A stretch of DNA of 64,000 nucleotides from Lineus longissimus (GCF_910592395.1 NC_088322.1:13699431-13763430); one strand, 5' to 3'. Positions 11,477-25,000 are shown, counted from the first letter of the stretch. The notes: generated by a model from the letters alone, not told the origin. A program made the numbers and translations.

Positions 11477-13497
11477 CTTCTGACTAACAAATTTTAAAAG
11501 CAATCTTTGTCACAGTGAAACTTGTCGTGATCTATCCAGGGGTTTGATTGAATGACGTTTGTGACGAGATGTCCACCACACACAGGATGAGAATAGTTGC
11601 CTATTTCAAAAAGTGACACGTAAATGCTCTCATTACTATCATTGCTGATTCCAGTTCACAGCACATCACCCTGATAAAACAACTGAGGGTTTGCACCCCA
11701 CCAACCCCCTCCCCCGAACACCAACAGGACAAGATATTTCACACAGCCGGCAACTCTCATTCATTATAGGGTTGATGATCATTGAAAGTTCAAGACCACC
11801 TTACAAGGACAACGTTCTCCTACAGCAGAAGACCATTGTCTTGTTCCTAAGCGAGTACCTTTCTTTAGAGACATTCCAAAGGCCTGCTATGAGAGGATGA
11901 AAGACAACTACTGTTCTACCACCCCCAATCTATGTGTCACTCGAGAGAAAGGAAATGCCAGAGTTAAGCAAGGAACTTGATTAGGAAAGAATGACATTAT
12001 CAAATTAAACAAACTATCTTATATAAACTGCTGAAGTTCATCACTGAGACAGACATACTGAAATCTTTATTGACTTCTTCATGTCACCAATAGGCCAAAC
12101 TTGTTTCAATGAAATAAAGTATTCTCACCATTGAACCCATTCACCCATAATATTAGCTCAGCCCGACACTTCCTTGCCTTTTTACAAACTGCCTTTATTG
12201 GCCCTATAGTTTGCCTAAGCGTTCCCTCCGCCTTGCAGGGAGCCACAATCAAGATAAGGGGACCTCTAAAGACCCTTCTTAGGCCCTTTAAAGTGCCCTA
12301 CTTAGTCGTACACGGAAATGACCAATTTGATGCTTGGGTAGAAAAGGGTTCAAAGAATGTATATTGAAGTACAGTCAGGAAGTGTCCCCCCTGAAGTTCA
12401 CACCAATACCAAGACTGAAACAGCCCAAATGCCATTCAAAATGTGTTATACTAACATCGTCAAGTTGTGCAAGAATTGCTTGCCCAAGATAAGTCTGGTG
12501 CATGATGAATTTTAGTCTTAAGTTGTGATGTTGTTGTCACAGTCTAGTGCAAGTCCATTCAAGCAATCAGATGGAATAATGCGAAGAGTCAACTTTAATT
12601 CACATTTTACTTGGCGTAATCACTGCACTGATCAAGACTTGGAGACTTGTGTCTACCTGGGACTTCTGACTGTTAAAAGGGTGCACTCTGTCAGACTGAG
12701 ATAAGGGTTGACCGTGGGTACTGCCATTTTGCCTAAAACTTGAAATCCTAAGGCAATTAGAACCGTCAGAAAAAGATGGGCAAGCAAGAGTCAAGAAGGT
12801 CACTTCCATAGTCACTTGGTCTGTTTCGTTGTGATAAGACAACACAAAACACCAGGATTGTCAATTCAAATAAACTGGATCAGGTAGTTTTTTAAGTGAA
12901 GTGTAGCAACTGGAAGGCTTTTTACTGAGGTCAATGGAAAACTGGTATCCTCACATTTTCGCGCCTCATTATTTTGGCAATTCGCGAAAATTACAAAGAT
13001 TCCTTGATCAACCAACGTTGCTTTAAAATATATTTTGAATATTTTCACCAAACTGGCTGACAGCATATTCATACATGTATTACTTTTGAAGCTAATTGTT
13101 GACCACACATACATTATATATGTTACAACAAACTACAGTGATACAAACTGCAGCTAGGGAAATGCAGGAGAGGAACTTTTCTGATACACCCTGTAGGCCC
13201 TACATAATGTTTGGCTTTGCAGTGTTTTTACTATTCACCAGACTTTTAAATTAATGGAGTTAAATGGGTTAAATAACTGGAGCCTTTAAAGAGACTAATG
13301 GTTGTTACTTTCAGTCTAAACATTCACCAAGTTAACCTTTCTGGAGTAATTTAATGACCAATAAACCATCCATCTCTATTACATTTTTTGATAATTACTC
13401 CTTATAGTGAGTATGATAAAACGTCTTGGTGAAGTCTGCTGCTATTCAAATGGTGTACATATATGTATCAGCATTTGAAACATTAAACTAAAGTCAT
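11477..13497. other. Non-coding stretch
   Basis: No gene or repeat is recognised. Minus-strand open frames at 12600-12845 and 12866-13114 have no family signature and no convincing splice borders. Confidence 0.4.
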
Positions 13498-13670
13498 GCC
13501 GGTGTAGAAGTTTAAAATGTCCTAGGATAAAATGTCCGGGAACAAAGGATTCTATTATGCGCTTCAATCTCTGAGCTATTGACGGTCAGGGTCTTTATAG
13601 AACCATATTGCAGAATGCAATAGGGCCGGACACTTTTTCCAGGGGGGACACTTTTTACTTTTACACCGGG
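13498..13670. mobile_element. Foldback MITE with about 40-bp arms
   Basis: The left arm begins CCGGTGTAGAAGTTTAAAAT at 13499. The right arm is its near reverse complement and ends TTTTACACCGG at 13669. Both arms hold two spaced AAA(A/G)TGTCC blocks. The flanks share CAT, a possible 3-bp target duplication. The middle is short and non-coding. The superfamily is not clear. Confidence 0.6.
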
Positions 13671-16600
13671 CATTCAAATTCACTTCAAAATATCAAGTCT
13701 ACAAAATGTTGGTAGTTTTAGTTATCACAGGCGCTTGATTTCTTTTGATGCAAGTAGGCCCTAATTGGCTCAGCATTGTACTTGACCACAACGCCTGTGC
13801 CATGTGTGAAATTCTGAGACAGTTTTGAGATGTAACGGAAACAGACATTTAGTCTGACCTTAGAATCACCAGAGAGGGTGAATATCAATTTCATCGCCAA
13901 GGAATGTTAATTCTGTCATCCTACTCACAAGAGATGTACATTCCATCAGGGTGAATACGGAAAGGGGGTCAACTACACCTCTTCATTGCCACTCATTGCA
14001 TTTTTTTTTATCTTCAAAGAGCATGTTGTTGTAATCGTAATTTGTTCCTAAATTAGACAGGTCAATCATGTTTGTATACAATTACGTTAATCAGAATGCT
14101 TTTTTCTTCATCTTTCCACTTTGATGTTAATTTTTCATCATGTTCTATCACTAAAACGTATGCAAGTGTAAATCATAGTACAAATTTATAGGCTGTATTT
14201 GGTGTTCGAGAATGTATTTTGCTTTGGTTCCTATAAACAACCAAAGAAAATATTTTGTTGCAAGACTAGGTGATAATTATCTCTGCGCTCAACAATGAAA
14301 AGATACCTGGTCTACTGGTAAAACCAGTCAAAACTGTATAGATGCTTTAGGGTAAAGCCCAATTTGTCACATCAAACAGAATGCAGAATTTTATGCTGTC
14401 ATCAAATTAAATGATGACCTTGAAAAAGTTGCATGAATGAAATTTCTCATTACTTTCCAAATATTACAACTAGGCCCCCAAGTTATCAGAACAAAGACTT
14501 GCTTATTCCTGTCATCACAAAAATAACAAAAGCAAATGAAAGTTTCAAATGAGCTTGGACACCAATTTCAAAGCAGATATTATTTTGCCAAAAAATTATT
14601 TCTCAAACATCCTGTACTTGGCCCTCGGATACTCAGCAGTATATACTTTTCACACATTTACTGTATACTTTTCATGCACTTGGATTGGAAGCCATTTAGG
14701 CCTACACAGACACACATAGGCTTCAAGGTGACAATGTGTGAGCACTGAGAACTAATTACCACCTACTCATGTGAAATTATCTTCATTTGGAAAGTTGAAG
14801 AAAAACTATTGACATAACTTGTATAAGACTAATTAAAAACAGAAAGAATATCTATAGGCAGAGTGGGATTTCCTGGTGGACTTCCTAAACTCAGGAAATA
14901 AGAACAGTAGGACATATTATCATTGTTTCTGGTGAACAAAGGAACAATTATTAGGACAAGACAACCAAAAAAGGAACAGTAACAACAAGGCATTATTTGT
15001 TCTTCTCTATTCACTTCATACAAATGTAGTCAGCAGGGTTTGTCCAGGGTTTTGGCCCCAGAATAATGAGAAAAAGTTGGTAATTTTTCAGAGACACCCT
15101 CTACACTCTTAGTCTTACTGTGCCTTCAAGTCCAAGATGTGATTGAAAAGCTGATCCTTTCCCCAGGCTAGTTATTCGGAGAGATTTACTCTTGGACAGA
15201 AATTAAATGGTTTAAGTCAATATTTCTGGTGGGAAGAATTGTGCCCTGATATTGTGTTTGCCCGGGACAAAGGCCCTGGAATACTGGCAGGGGAAGCCAA
15301 GGGGTATAGGTAGGTCATAAGCATATTACTAGAACAAGGGCATGTATATGAACTGGACAACTGTTTCCTAAAAAGGAGGGGTTTTATGACAAGATATTAT
15401 AAATATCAGTCCATCATCTTGCAAATGTCAGAGCCCTAATCGATGTCCCTGCATTCTGGTTGTGACTGTCCTCAAAAAGCCTACGAGATTGAAATTATGA
15501 TAAACATTAAAGATTTCTGTTCAGCACAACAATGGTAATGACGTCGTGAATAACATAGGTTTGGAAAATAAATACATCAAAACTTAATCTTTTATGAGAG
15601 AAAAAAAATTGCACTGAAAATCTTCAGCTTTGCCAAAAAATTGAAAAATATTTTTAAGTTGCCGCTGTCCAATCATTTGCAGTACAGGAGACGAAGAGAC
15701 AGTCTAGTTTAGCCTAAAGCATCTGGACGCATTAACCCAACATTTTTTGTCCGAATTTAGAATGTATGAGCCAATATTGGGCAACCTTGATAAAGCTAAT
15801 CCCCAAATGACAGTCCACTGCACAAAAGTTAACAGAAGTCAAGCTGATATGCTGTAAAGTCACCTTAACTATGTTAGTTGTCAACATTACACACAAGACT
15901 CAAAATATTTTTATTTGGGAAAAATTTTAAGGCAGACACAGCCTGATAAGGAAATTTGGACAGTAGGGACACTACTGGGTGAGCCAAGCCAACTATAAGC
16001 GAGTCTTTATGTATCCATCAAACCTATTTCTTTAATAAACATATCCACAGGCAAATACACTAAATCAAGAGGTTGACTCCTGAGACTCAAAAGCCAAATC
16101 CATTTTGGCCATTCCAAGAAAAAAACCAACTTAGTTTAAAAAGTGCCCAAGATATCCACAGAGTTATCCGTGCCTCACTTGCCATTAACTTAGACCTATT
16201 TAATAATTTTGGGTCAACAAAAAAGCAACAGTGCAACAGCACCAGCACTACCAGTGGATAGGCCTATGTCATTGTATCGTAATGCAGTATTAAAACCATA
16301 TACCTGCATGATGAAACAGGCAAACTCATTAACTGAACGAATTGCATGATATACAGCCTATATTGACATGAAAATTATGAAACAATTTCTCCGAGAAATT
16401 TGGAGCAATTGGGCCAACAGTAAGATTTTTAAGATAATATTAAAAACCAATGCACTTTGAAATAGATCCTAAACATTGAACTTTTTTCTAATAATTGCCA
16501 AAAGAATATTTTGTGATAAACCTTTTCAATCGAAGCCAAGTCCCCCATGACGAAAATGATAAAACAACTTGTCTTTTGGGGGCTTTGCTGCTATTTATTT

Positions 16601-16677
16601 TGTATTCCTGGGCTATTAAATAGGTACTAGATGAGAGATCAGAAATGTCCGAAAAGGGTTAATAAAAGATGACTTAC
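13671..16677. other. Non-coding stretch, probably intron
   Basis: No coding exon is recognised. If the minus-strand secreted-protein gene starting at 16,824 is real, this would be part of its second intron. Confidence 0.4.
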
Positions 16678-16824
16678 CCGCATTGAGATGCAACTGAATC
16701 CCCAGCAACAGGGCCAAAAACAGCGCACTATTAAAAAAGTAAAAAGAAATGCGATAAGCGAAAGATCTAAGTTAAAATGTGTTTGAAAATCGAAATATTG
16801 TCCGCACTCTTACCTTATATGCAT
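16678..16824 (-). CDS. First two coding exons of a secreted protein (partial)
   Basis: On the minus strand an ATG at 16822-16824 starts an 11-base coding exon 1 ending at donor GTAAGAG (exon end 16814). An 86-bp intron (16728-16813) ends in a pyrimidine-rich tract and TTTTTTAATAG. Exon 2 is 16678-16727 (50 bp), followed by donor GTAAGTC. Exon 1 ends in phase 2 and exon 2 starts with the single missing base, so the frame joins cleanly. The product starts Met-His-Ile-Ser, then has a Leu-rich core (ALFLALLLGI) and a likely cleavage site after LNA: a typical signal peptide. Exon 2 ends in phase 1, as in the LamG-PAN genes to the right, but the sequence is unrelated to their signal exon. Later exons must lie at lower coordinates and none is firmly found. 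The join is inference; the splice sites and hydrophobic core are visible. Confidence 0.6.
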
Positions 16825-18220
16825 GTTTCAGCCACTTTCTTCGAGTTATTCCTAAGAAAATGAGATCTTTATGAGCAACGGCGCTCACTCTGGGATCTCC
16901 CGGCTAACTACTCCATCAACCGATTTCACATCGAAACACGTGGATCGGGGCGAAGCCATTGCGAAAGGGGTGTTAGGACAGCTACTTCCCAGAACGGGGT
17001 CATACCATTGCTTCAAAAGAATTGCGGTGGTTTCGGTCCCTGACCTTTTCGCCCCCTGTCGTTTCGCTCCCTGGTACTTTTTGTTGGGGATTGAGAAAGT
17101 CACCACTGGAATGACGTCAAGCTTATGTATGTCAGAGAGAACTGTGCTGCCACATGTTGTATAAATTTGTTAACACTGCGGGGATCTGGGGAGGTAATGT
17201 GACTTGTTCCCCATTCTCCCCGGATGCAATCAATCTTCTAATGAAATTTCCAATGTTATCGCAACGAGCTCGATCATTCATCAACGCGCGATTTACAAAA
17301 ACTGTTTAAATTCATATCGAGCCATTATTTGATGGGAAGGCACATGTCTTGTATGTCTCTCTGTAGAGACCATGTCACAACCAGTCTGATGGCAGTGGCT
17401 GTCACAATGGTCCAGATCTGAATAGTAGTTACCAGCCGGCTACACTCGCCCTAGGCCTTGTCACAACCAAGCTGATGAGAGCAGCTGTCACACTTCTGAT
17501 TTCACCATGATTTTACTAGGGTTCATCCAAGATATTTTTTGTCAGGGTAGCTAGGCCCTTGTGCCTGCGGTATCGCGACGACCCGGTTTTACCTGTCTTC
17601 ATCACAACAGATATCATAAAGAAATACGTGTAAAGGTATCACTCAAAAGGGTCGAATCTCGATAGATCTTCGTCTTTTTAGTCTCAAAAGAAAGATATTA
17701 TGCATGTAAACGAGTAGACGTTTTCTCAGACCCTGTTTACGAGAGCATGCATGTCACTTTGAGCCCAGAGCGTTTGTCCCATAGAGAAACGTTTTTTTTT
17801 TTTTTTTTTTTTTTTTTTTGTGGCATTGCATCGCCAAGAACGTTTTTCTAAATCGCTCCGACACGGACATATATCTCTCTGAGCTGTCATTTGCTGCCAG
17901 CGACTGCCGAACATGTGGGTTTTTTCAATCCATTGATGAGAGACGGATTTCGTCGCCAGAGACAACTTGACAATGGGAGTTAGATGAGTTAGATGATGGT
18001 CGCCACGTTGGCGCCACATGTAGATTAGTGCAATAGTACGTGTATTGATTTATTTAACAGGTCTCAGAATGGCGAATTGATTTAGCTACACTGATAATTG
18101 ATGCACCTCCGCTAACTTTAATTGCGGATTTAATGAAACTACATAATGAAACTCCGAGCGTGGATATCACATCAGGAACACTCATTTCTTCTCATTTACC
18201 CTCACAACTTTGACCCAGTG
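16825..18220 (-). promoter_or_regulatory. 5' flank of the secreted-protein gene, non-coding
   Basis: About 16,860-17,100 is relatively CpG-rich, as expected around a transcription start on the minus strand, but no TATA box or start site can be assigned. A run of about 28 T lies near 17,791-17,819. Two imperfect copies of a TGTCACAACCA...CTGATG...CTGTCACA block lie near 17,370 and 17,460. The open frame running through the poly-T tract is an artefact. Confidence 0.35.
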
Positions 18221-18456
18221 GCCGGATCTTGGGTCCTATTCCGTTGCTTCTGTCTTTGTTTGACTCTGAACAGATGGCCTCTGGTCAAAGTAAGTAAGAC
18301 AAGGTACTGACAGTCAATGTCACTGTTGGTGATCACAGCTAGGTGATAATTTGTTTCACTTCCTCTGTTTGTACCTAATACGCAGTTCTTTATCTTGCCA
18401 CCTACGTATTACTCTGTAATATGTTTGGTTTTCAATAAAATTTGAATTTGAATTTG
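18221..18456 (+). repeat. Retroposon-like segment with TTTGAA tail, unit 1
   Basis: It ends CAATAAAATTTGAATTTG, a polyadenylation-like AATAAA followed by a (TTTGAA)n tail. Such short 3' microsatellites are common at the ends of non-LTR retrotransposons and SINEs. No coding part of such an element is seen. It marks the left edge of the array. Confidence 0.4.
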
Positions 18457-19002
18457 ATATTCACTACACTCCGGATGCTGTGGATGGATCGTGTCCTTCC
18501 CCATAGGAAGACTATGTTTCAGATGACTGATAGAATGCCTCAGGAGTCTAGGAACAATCGAACAAAAGAACCCATATATACTGGTGTTGTGCGTCAGACA
18601 TTCGACTTTGATATACGATTAAGTTAACGTGTCTTAAAGCTGTCCAAAATACAAATGGAAATCAATAAGATATCACAGGGTTGTAAAAAGGTGCGATGAC
18701 GGGAACTAGGCCGAATATGACGTGCCACGCTATCCTGCGCCAACCGGAAGTAGTCGTCATTCCATGTTGGGCACAGAGGCGGACACAAGTCCTCCATCAT
18801 AGGGTCAGTTCTCTGTCATTTTTCAACATGGCAAAACTCAGGGCTGAGTGGTTCAAAAAGCACGTATTAAAGCTTAACGGCACCGTTAGGTCTTGGTTGG
18901 ATGAACTGAAAGAGATAACGTCCTTAAGGTTACTTAATTCAACTAAACCGTTTAGTAGGGATAACGTGATTTTTGTTCTTTTGAACAAACGGCCTCTGCT
19001 GA

Positions 19003-22000
19003 TCAAACTGGTCGCATCAAGCAGTAAAGTTCAAAGCGGTCGTCGGCAGGGAGCGACACCTTGGGGAGGAAATAGTTCACATTTGAGGTCAGGCAGGTCT
19101 TGCTGGCGTCGGTGAAGGAGGCTGACGCGCACTGAGAGTCCCTGGCACAGAAGTCCATGCACTTGATTATGGTCGGGGTGTCTGTGTGCGTCGTCAGAAT
19201 GCTTCCAGATGGAATCTTCGCTTTTGAGTGGAATTCAAACGTGGCGCCTGAAATGGAGAGAATTTGTAATAAAGAGGAACGTGTGTTCAGCCGCCCTTCC
19301 GAAGCGAAGGTAGTTGTGACTCGAGACGAATGATAGACACTCTGAACCTGAATTGAAAGCTAGTACTATAGGCTACGGCTTCTTTGGACAGGCCGATGAA
19401 GCTGTCTAGCGTGGAGGAAAATATGAAGAACACAAGTGAACGGGAAGTGCACGTGTTGTACGATGTGCAAACGGTCGCTTCAGGCACGGACCTATACATT
19501 GTACAGTATGTTTAGGTCTGTGCTGCTGGGGTTGACCTACCTTGCCCCCCATTGTTGTTATTATCACAGAAGGTCTTTGCTCTCTTCATGTCGTCTGCTG
19601 TCAGACCCCGGTCGAATAACATGATGCAGCTCATCTCTCCGTTCAGAGACCGTTTGTCTGTAACGGAACGTACTTGTTTACCGAAGTTTACAAGGCTCGC
19701 GGAGGTATCTGGCGCAACGCTCGTGCTTTCAAATTTCATCTGCGTCTCCGGGGTGACCCCATCCATAAAACCAATCACTTTTCTTGACGATTTGTCGTAC
19801 GATACGCCAAAGAACTTCCAAACACCGTGAGAGAATTTCATATCAAAGATATGTCCTGCATTATCAACGGCGATTATGTTAACGTGGAGATTCAATGTGG
19901 GCCACACCCAGACCAGCAATCCGTAATTCTTGCCATGCGTCCCCGGCCACTCCATAATCGGCGCCTGAGTCCCTGAGAGCAGTTTCAAGTACCCCGTGAG
20001 TGTGAACCCGTCACGGTGGCTCAAGTCCATGGTTGTCGAATTCACCACGCTGAAATAGGACGAGGTGTTGCCGTAAAAGCGAATAGCGCTCCTGGGTCTT
20101 TGGGTCGGTCCGTGGGTGAATGTGACTCTATGGAGGGTGGCATTGTTGTCGTTGCCCGAGAGGTCATCTCCCTTCGCTTCAGCCGTCAAGGGCCAGTAGC
20201 CGACAGGGGCGGGGTTGAACACAGCTGTCAAAAAAGAACAAGGATTTTATACCAGTGTTGTAAAGGAGCGAGGCGGTATCCCATTGAAATAGGCTTCGAT
20301 CCGCTATACGCTGGACTTTTAGTAGGGCGGGCCGGCGGCGAATTTTGTTGACCTGAACCTTTCGGGCAGTACAGTGTACATTTGTACACAGGTTCTCAGC
20401 CAATCAGAATTCGATAAATCTGTGTCGTCATCGGGGCGTCATCATGAAACTGTGTAGTAGAACTTGCCATTATATCAATAGATATTTCTGTAAAATGATG
20501 CTTTAAATAATGCTGTTCTCAGATCTCCAGCTGTTATTTCTTGTGACATGACTGATGCTATTCCTGGTGATGAAATATATGTATTAGTAATGTAGTATAT
20601 TTTGGTGTGTTTCACTGTTGCAAAAATGAATAAATCATACAAATCCTGAAAATCTTTGCTTGTATTGTTTTGTGCTTGTTACTCAAATTTGAAGCATGCA
20701 GTATGAAAATAAACTGGAGGAAGACCATACACATGAGGCAGTATCGAAAGACAAGTCTCATTGCAGAGAAACATATTCATACTGGAGGAAGACCATTTAC
20801 ATGCGACAAATCTCATTGTATATTCATACTCAATATGATATCTGAAGGACTATCGCTTGGATCTTGGAGATGGGCTATTTTTATTGTCCTTTCTGTAGGT
20901 ATGTTGCAGGCAGCATAACTCAAATATCTAAAATCTAAATAACAAGGGAAAAGAAACGCATTATAAAAAATAAAATATAAAGAAAAAAGAAAAAGAAAAA
21001 TGTTGTCCACAACCGGATTCGTACACACAACGTCTGTTTGGGGAACTTCCATTTTTTGCGGAAAAGCGACACCAAACGTCTATTTGAGAGTATGTCTATT
21101 TGAAAAGCGACAACAAACGTCTATTTGAGTTATACACAAAAAGCTGAAAACACGACAATAATGTTTATTTGAGATACGAGCGCCACCAAACGTCTACTTG
21201 GGTGTATGTCTATTTGAAAAGCGACACCAAACGTCTATTTGAGTTATTAACAAAAAGCTGAAAACACGACAATATATGTTTGTTTGATATACGAGCGCCA
21301 CCAAACGTCTATTTGAGTGTATGTCTATTTGAGATACGACACGTCTCCGTTAAAACGAGCGCCACCAAACGTCTATTCGAGTCATAACACGACATAAAAT
21401 GTCTCGATTTGAGACAACCTCTATTTATGCGGAAATAACCGCCCATAGTAGCCGGTACATATTGAGCACGGTTCCTAGCAATTCAATGTGCTCATGACGT
21501 GACGAGAGCAAATCTCACGGGTGGGGCGGAAATCCGCCGTATTGCTGACATCATCGGCGCCATATCACTGAGGTATATGGATGGATACGATATGTTGAGA
21601 AAAACATGTACAACTATCGAAATATACGATTATTTGGAACTATATATATTTAGGCCAATCACTTTGCCACCTGCGCGACCTTGTCACAATTGCGGCGCTC
21701 TTTTGCATATCGCATATAAGAGGCGAATAAAATCTCCATTACAGCATGAAAGCCTTGACAGTTCAGCGCTAAGAGTGTTTGACTGTAGATCGGCTGGTCA
21801 CGGGTTCGACTCCCGCTGAATCTGCCGCAGTTTTCTCTTATCTTGTTTTCTAATCCTCCATGAACAGATGTAAATTATTTCATCATTACCATTATCATAC
21901 CCCGCATCCAAACTTTTCAAACTGCAGCACATACTGATTCCGGGCGTTCGAGTACTACCGAGGATGATTCGAATCGGCAGCTGGTATTTTCTAGGCTACA

Positions 22001-25000
22001 TTGGGGCAAAGAGGTGCTAGTGTCGGACCTTGACTTTTCCAATTAGTCAAAGGGTATCCTGAGCTCCAGGCTTTTTATACTCCTTCATCATATCGAGAGG
22101 CGGAGGATATCAAAAACCACTGGTGCCTGGATGGTTTTATTAAAATATGCTGCCCGTGAGGGAATATCTAGAAAAAGATCGCGTTCCTATTTTAAAATCG
22201 ACCGAAATTCTGTTAGTTGATATCATTTAAAATCAAGCCCAAAATGTCTACTTTAATTGACATCTTGTCATCCAGCTTGAGGCTTGCATGGATACGACCA
22301 TAATCAGTCAGTGTAATTATTCGGCAATTTTGTGTAGCTGACTCAGCAATTAATGAGTTAATCCCTGTCAATCAATTAACAAAGAAACCCTTATACGAAA
22401 AAGATCTCAGATTTACCATGCTCATCATGATTTTCCCTTTAAATTCCTTGGCAGAAGTGCTTACAAATACCTCACCTAAGCTTGCACAATTTAATTAAAT
22501 AATGGATTTTCTCACAAAGAGTGCGTACAAGCCAATCAACGTTTGACTCAAAACAACTATAATTTATTGCCGGCAGGTCCTCCATCAATGTGGCAACAAC
22601 AGAAAAAATTCTCAACGAATTGGTGATCTGAAGCGTGTGTGAAATAAACACACAAGGTCCATATCACCATAGCCTGGTTATTACAGGCGAAGAAAATCTC
22701 CACTCAAGTGCTTACAGATACATCACCTAAGCTGGCACAATTTAATTAAATAATGGATTTTCTCACAAAAAAGAGTGCGAACAAGCCAATCAACATTGAC
22801 TGAAAACAACTATAATTTATTGCCGGCAGGTCCTCCATCAATGTGGCAACAACAGAAAAAATTCTCAACGAATTGGTGATCTGAAGCGTGTGTGAAATAA
22901 ACACACAAGGTCCATATCACCATAGCCTGGTTATTACAGGCGAAGAAAATCTCCACTCAAGTGCTTACAGATACATCACCTAAGCTGGCACAATTTAATT
23001 AAATAATGGATTTTCTCACAAAAAAGAGTGCGAATCAGCCAATCAACGTTTGATAAAATAGAACTAGAATTTATTGCCGGCAAGTCCTCCACCAATGTGG
23101 CACCAACAGAAAAAATTCTCAACGAATTGGTGATCTGAAGCGTGTGTGAAATAAACACACAAGGTTCATATCACCATAGCCTGGCTATCACAGGCGAAGA
23201 TAATCTCCACTCAAACATGAAAACCTCTTTGATTCAACGGTCAGGATGCTGGACTTTCTGCCAGGTGGTCACGGATTCGACTCCCCGTGTATCCAGAAAA
23301 AAACGTTTCTCTTCATTTACTTTCTTTATTCATTCATGTACGTGTATATACATACGATATGCTGAGAAAAATCTGTACAACTATCGAAATATACGATTAC
23401 TTGGAACTATTTCGGCTAATCACTTTGCCACCCTGTCACTATTGTGGCGCGCTCGTTTGCATACCGCATATAAGAGGCGAATAAAATCTCCATTTCAACA
23501 TGCAAGCCTTGACGGTTCAGCGCTGAAGGTGTTTGACTGTGGATCGGCTGGTCACGGGTTCGACCCCCGGTGAATCTGCCGAATTTTTTTATATTTTTTT
23601 CTTCTTCCTTGTCTTGTCATCTGATCATCAATGTACAGATGTAAACATTTTCATTATCATCATTATCATACCCCGCACTCAAACTTTTCAAACTCCAGCA
23701 CATACTGATTCCGGGCTTTCGAGTACATGAATTATGAGGTAGATGTATTGTTTCAATCATCGCAAATCTGCCAAAAACGGCAAGTTTTCTCAGGTACGGG
23801 TACGGCAGTGGCGTGCGTCTTTTTCATTGAAACGACCTCGCACGGCCGGCACCGACATATATCGTCGTTGATGATGGAGAGAGCGGTAGCCGGTACATAT
23901 TGAGCACGGTTCACTAGCAGTTCAATGTGCTCATGACGTGACGAGAGCAAATCTCACGGGTGGGGCGGAAATTCGCCATATTGCTGACATCATCGGCGCC
24001 AACAACTGTTTCTTTTGACCCTGCCGGAGTCTTTCAAAACAAGAAATGATTGTGTCTGACCCTGCTGACCTCGATTTTGAAAAACTTTTTAAAAAAGGTC
24101 ATTCAAACGTTAAATCAACTGCAAAGATAATCTTTTATATCACTGAGGTATATATATACGATATGTTGAGAAAAATCTGTACAACTATCGAAATATACGA
24201 TTACTTGGAACTATTTCGGCTAATCACTTTGCCACCTGCACGACCTTGTCACTATTGTGGAGCGCTCGTTTGCATACCGCATATAAGAGGCGAATAAAAT
24301 CTCCATTTCAACATGCAAGCCTTGACGGTTCAGCGCTGAAGGTGTTTGACTGTGGATCGGCTGGTCACGGGTTCGACCCCCGGTGAATCTGCCGATTTTT
24401 TTTGGATTTTTTTCTTCTTCCTTGTCTTGTTATCTAATCATCCATGTACAGATGTAAACATTTTTATTATCATCATTATCATACCCTGCAACCAAACTTT
24501 TCAAACTCCATCACATACTGATTCCGGGCGTTCGAGTACATGAATTATGAGGTAGATGTATTGTTTCAATCATCGCAAATCTGCCTAAAACGCGAGTTTT
24601 CTCAGGTACGGGTACGGCAGTGGCGTGCGTCTTTTTCATTGAAACGACCTCGCACGGCCGGTGTAATGTTTTTGAGTGTTTCTGTTTTTGAGTGTTTCCC
24701 CTCATTGTTTGGGAACGCTCAAAAATAGATTGACAAGTTTTTCTGTGTATCCCCCTATTGAAAAGTCGTGGTCTCTCTAGCTGCCTATTGTTTGGAAACA
24801 CTGACACATGGAAACAACCACAGATGTTACACCGGCACCGACATATATCGCCGTTGATGATGGAGAGAGCGGTAGCCGGTACATATTGAGCACGGTTCAC
24901 TAGCAGTTCAATGTGCTCATGACGTGACGAGAGCAAATCTCACGGTTGGGGCGGAAATTCGCCATATTGCTGACATCATCGGCGCCAACAACTATTTCTT

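Noticed and set aside
11047-11490. Repeat protein (hexapeptide repeats) on either strand
   Set aside because: An 18-bp minisatellite keeps several frames open by arithmetic; one unit has a stop in the plus frame and there is no gene context.
17726-18019. 97-codon minus-strand frame with a polylysine run
   Set aside because: The lysines come from the genomic A/T homopolymer near 17,791-17,819.
18955-18972. TAGGGATAACGTGATTTT resembles a homing-endonuclease site (I-SceI)
   Set aside because: Only the first ten or so bases match, there is no endonuclease gene, and it lies in the 3' flank of every LamG-PAN copy by shared descent.
23142-23573. 143-codon open frame kept in all five units (also at 31531, 44999, 54059, 61816)
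   Set aside because: It runs straight through the tRNA-Glu-like and tRNA-Tyr-like sequences and has no domain. It is kept because the units are recent copies.
23753-23950. 65-codon minus-strand frame present in nearly every 811-bp module
   Set aside because: Repeated with the module, no family signature, no splice context; interrupted or extended freely where the TGTAA insertion sits.
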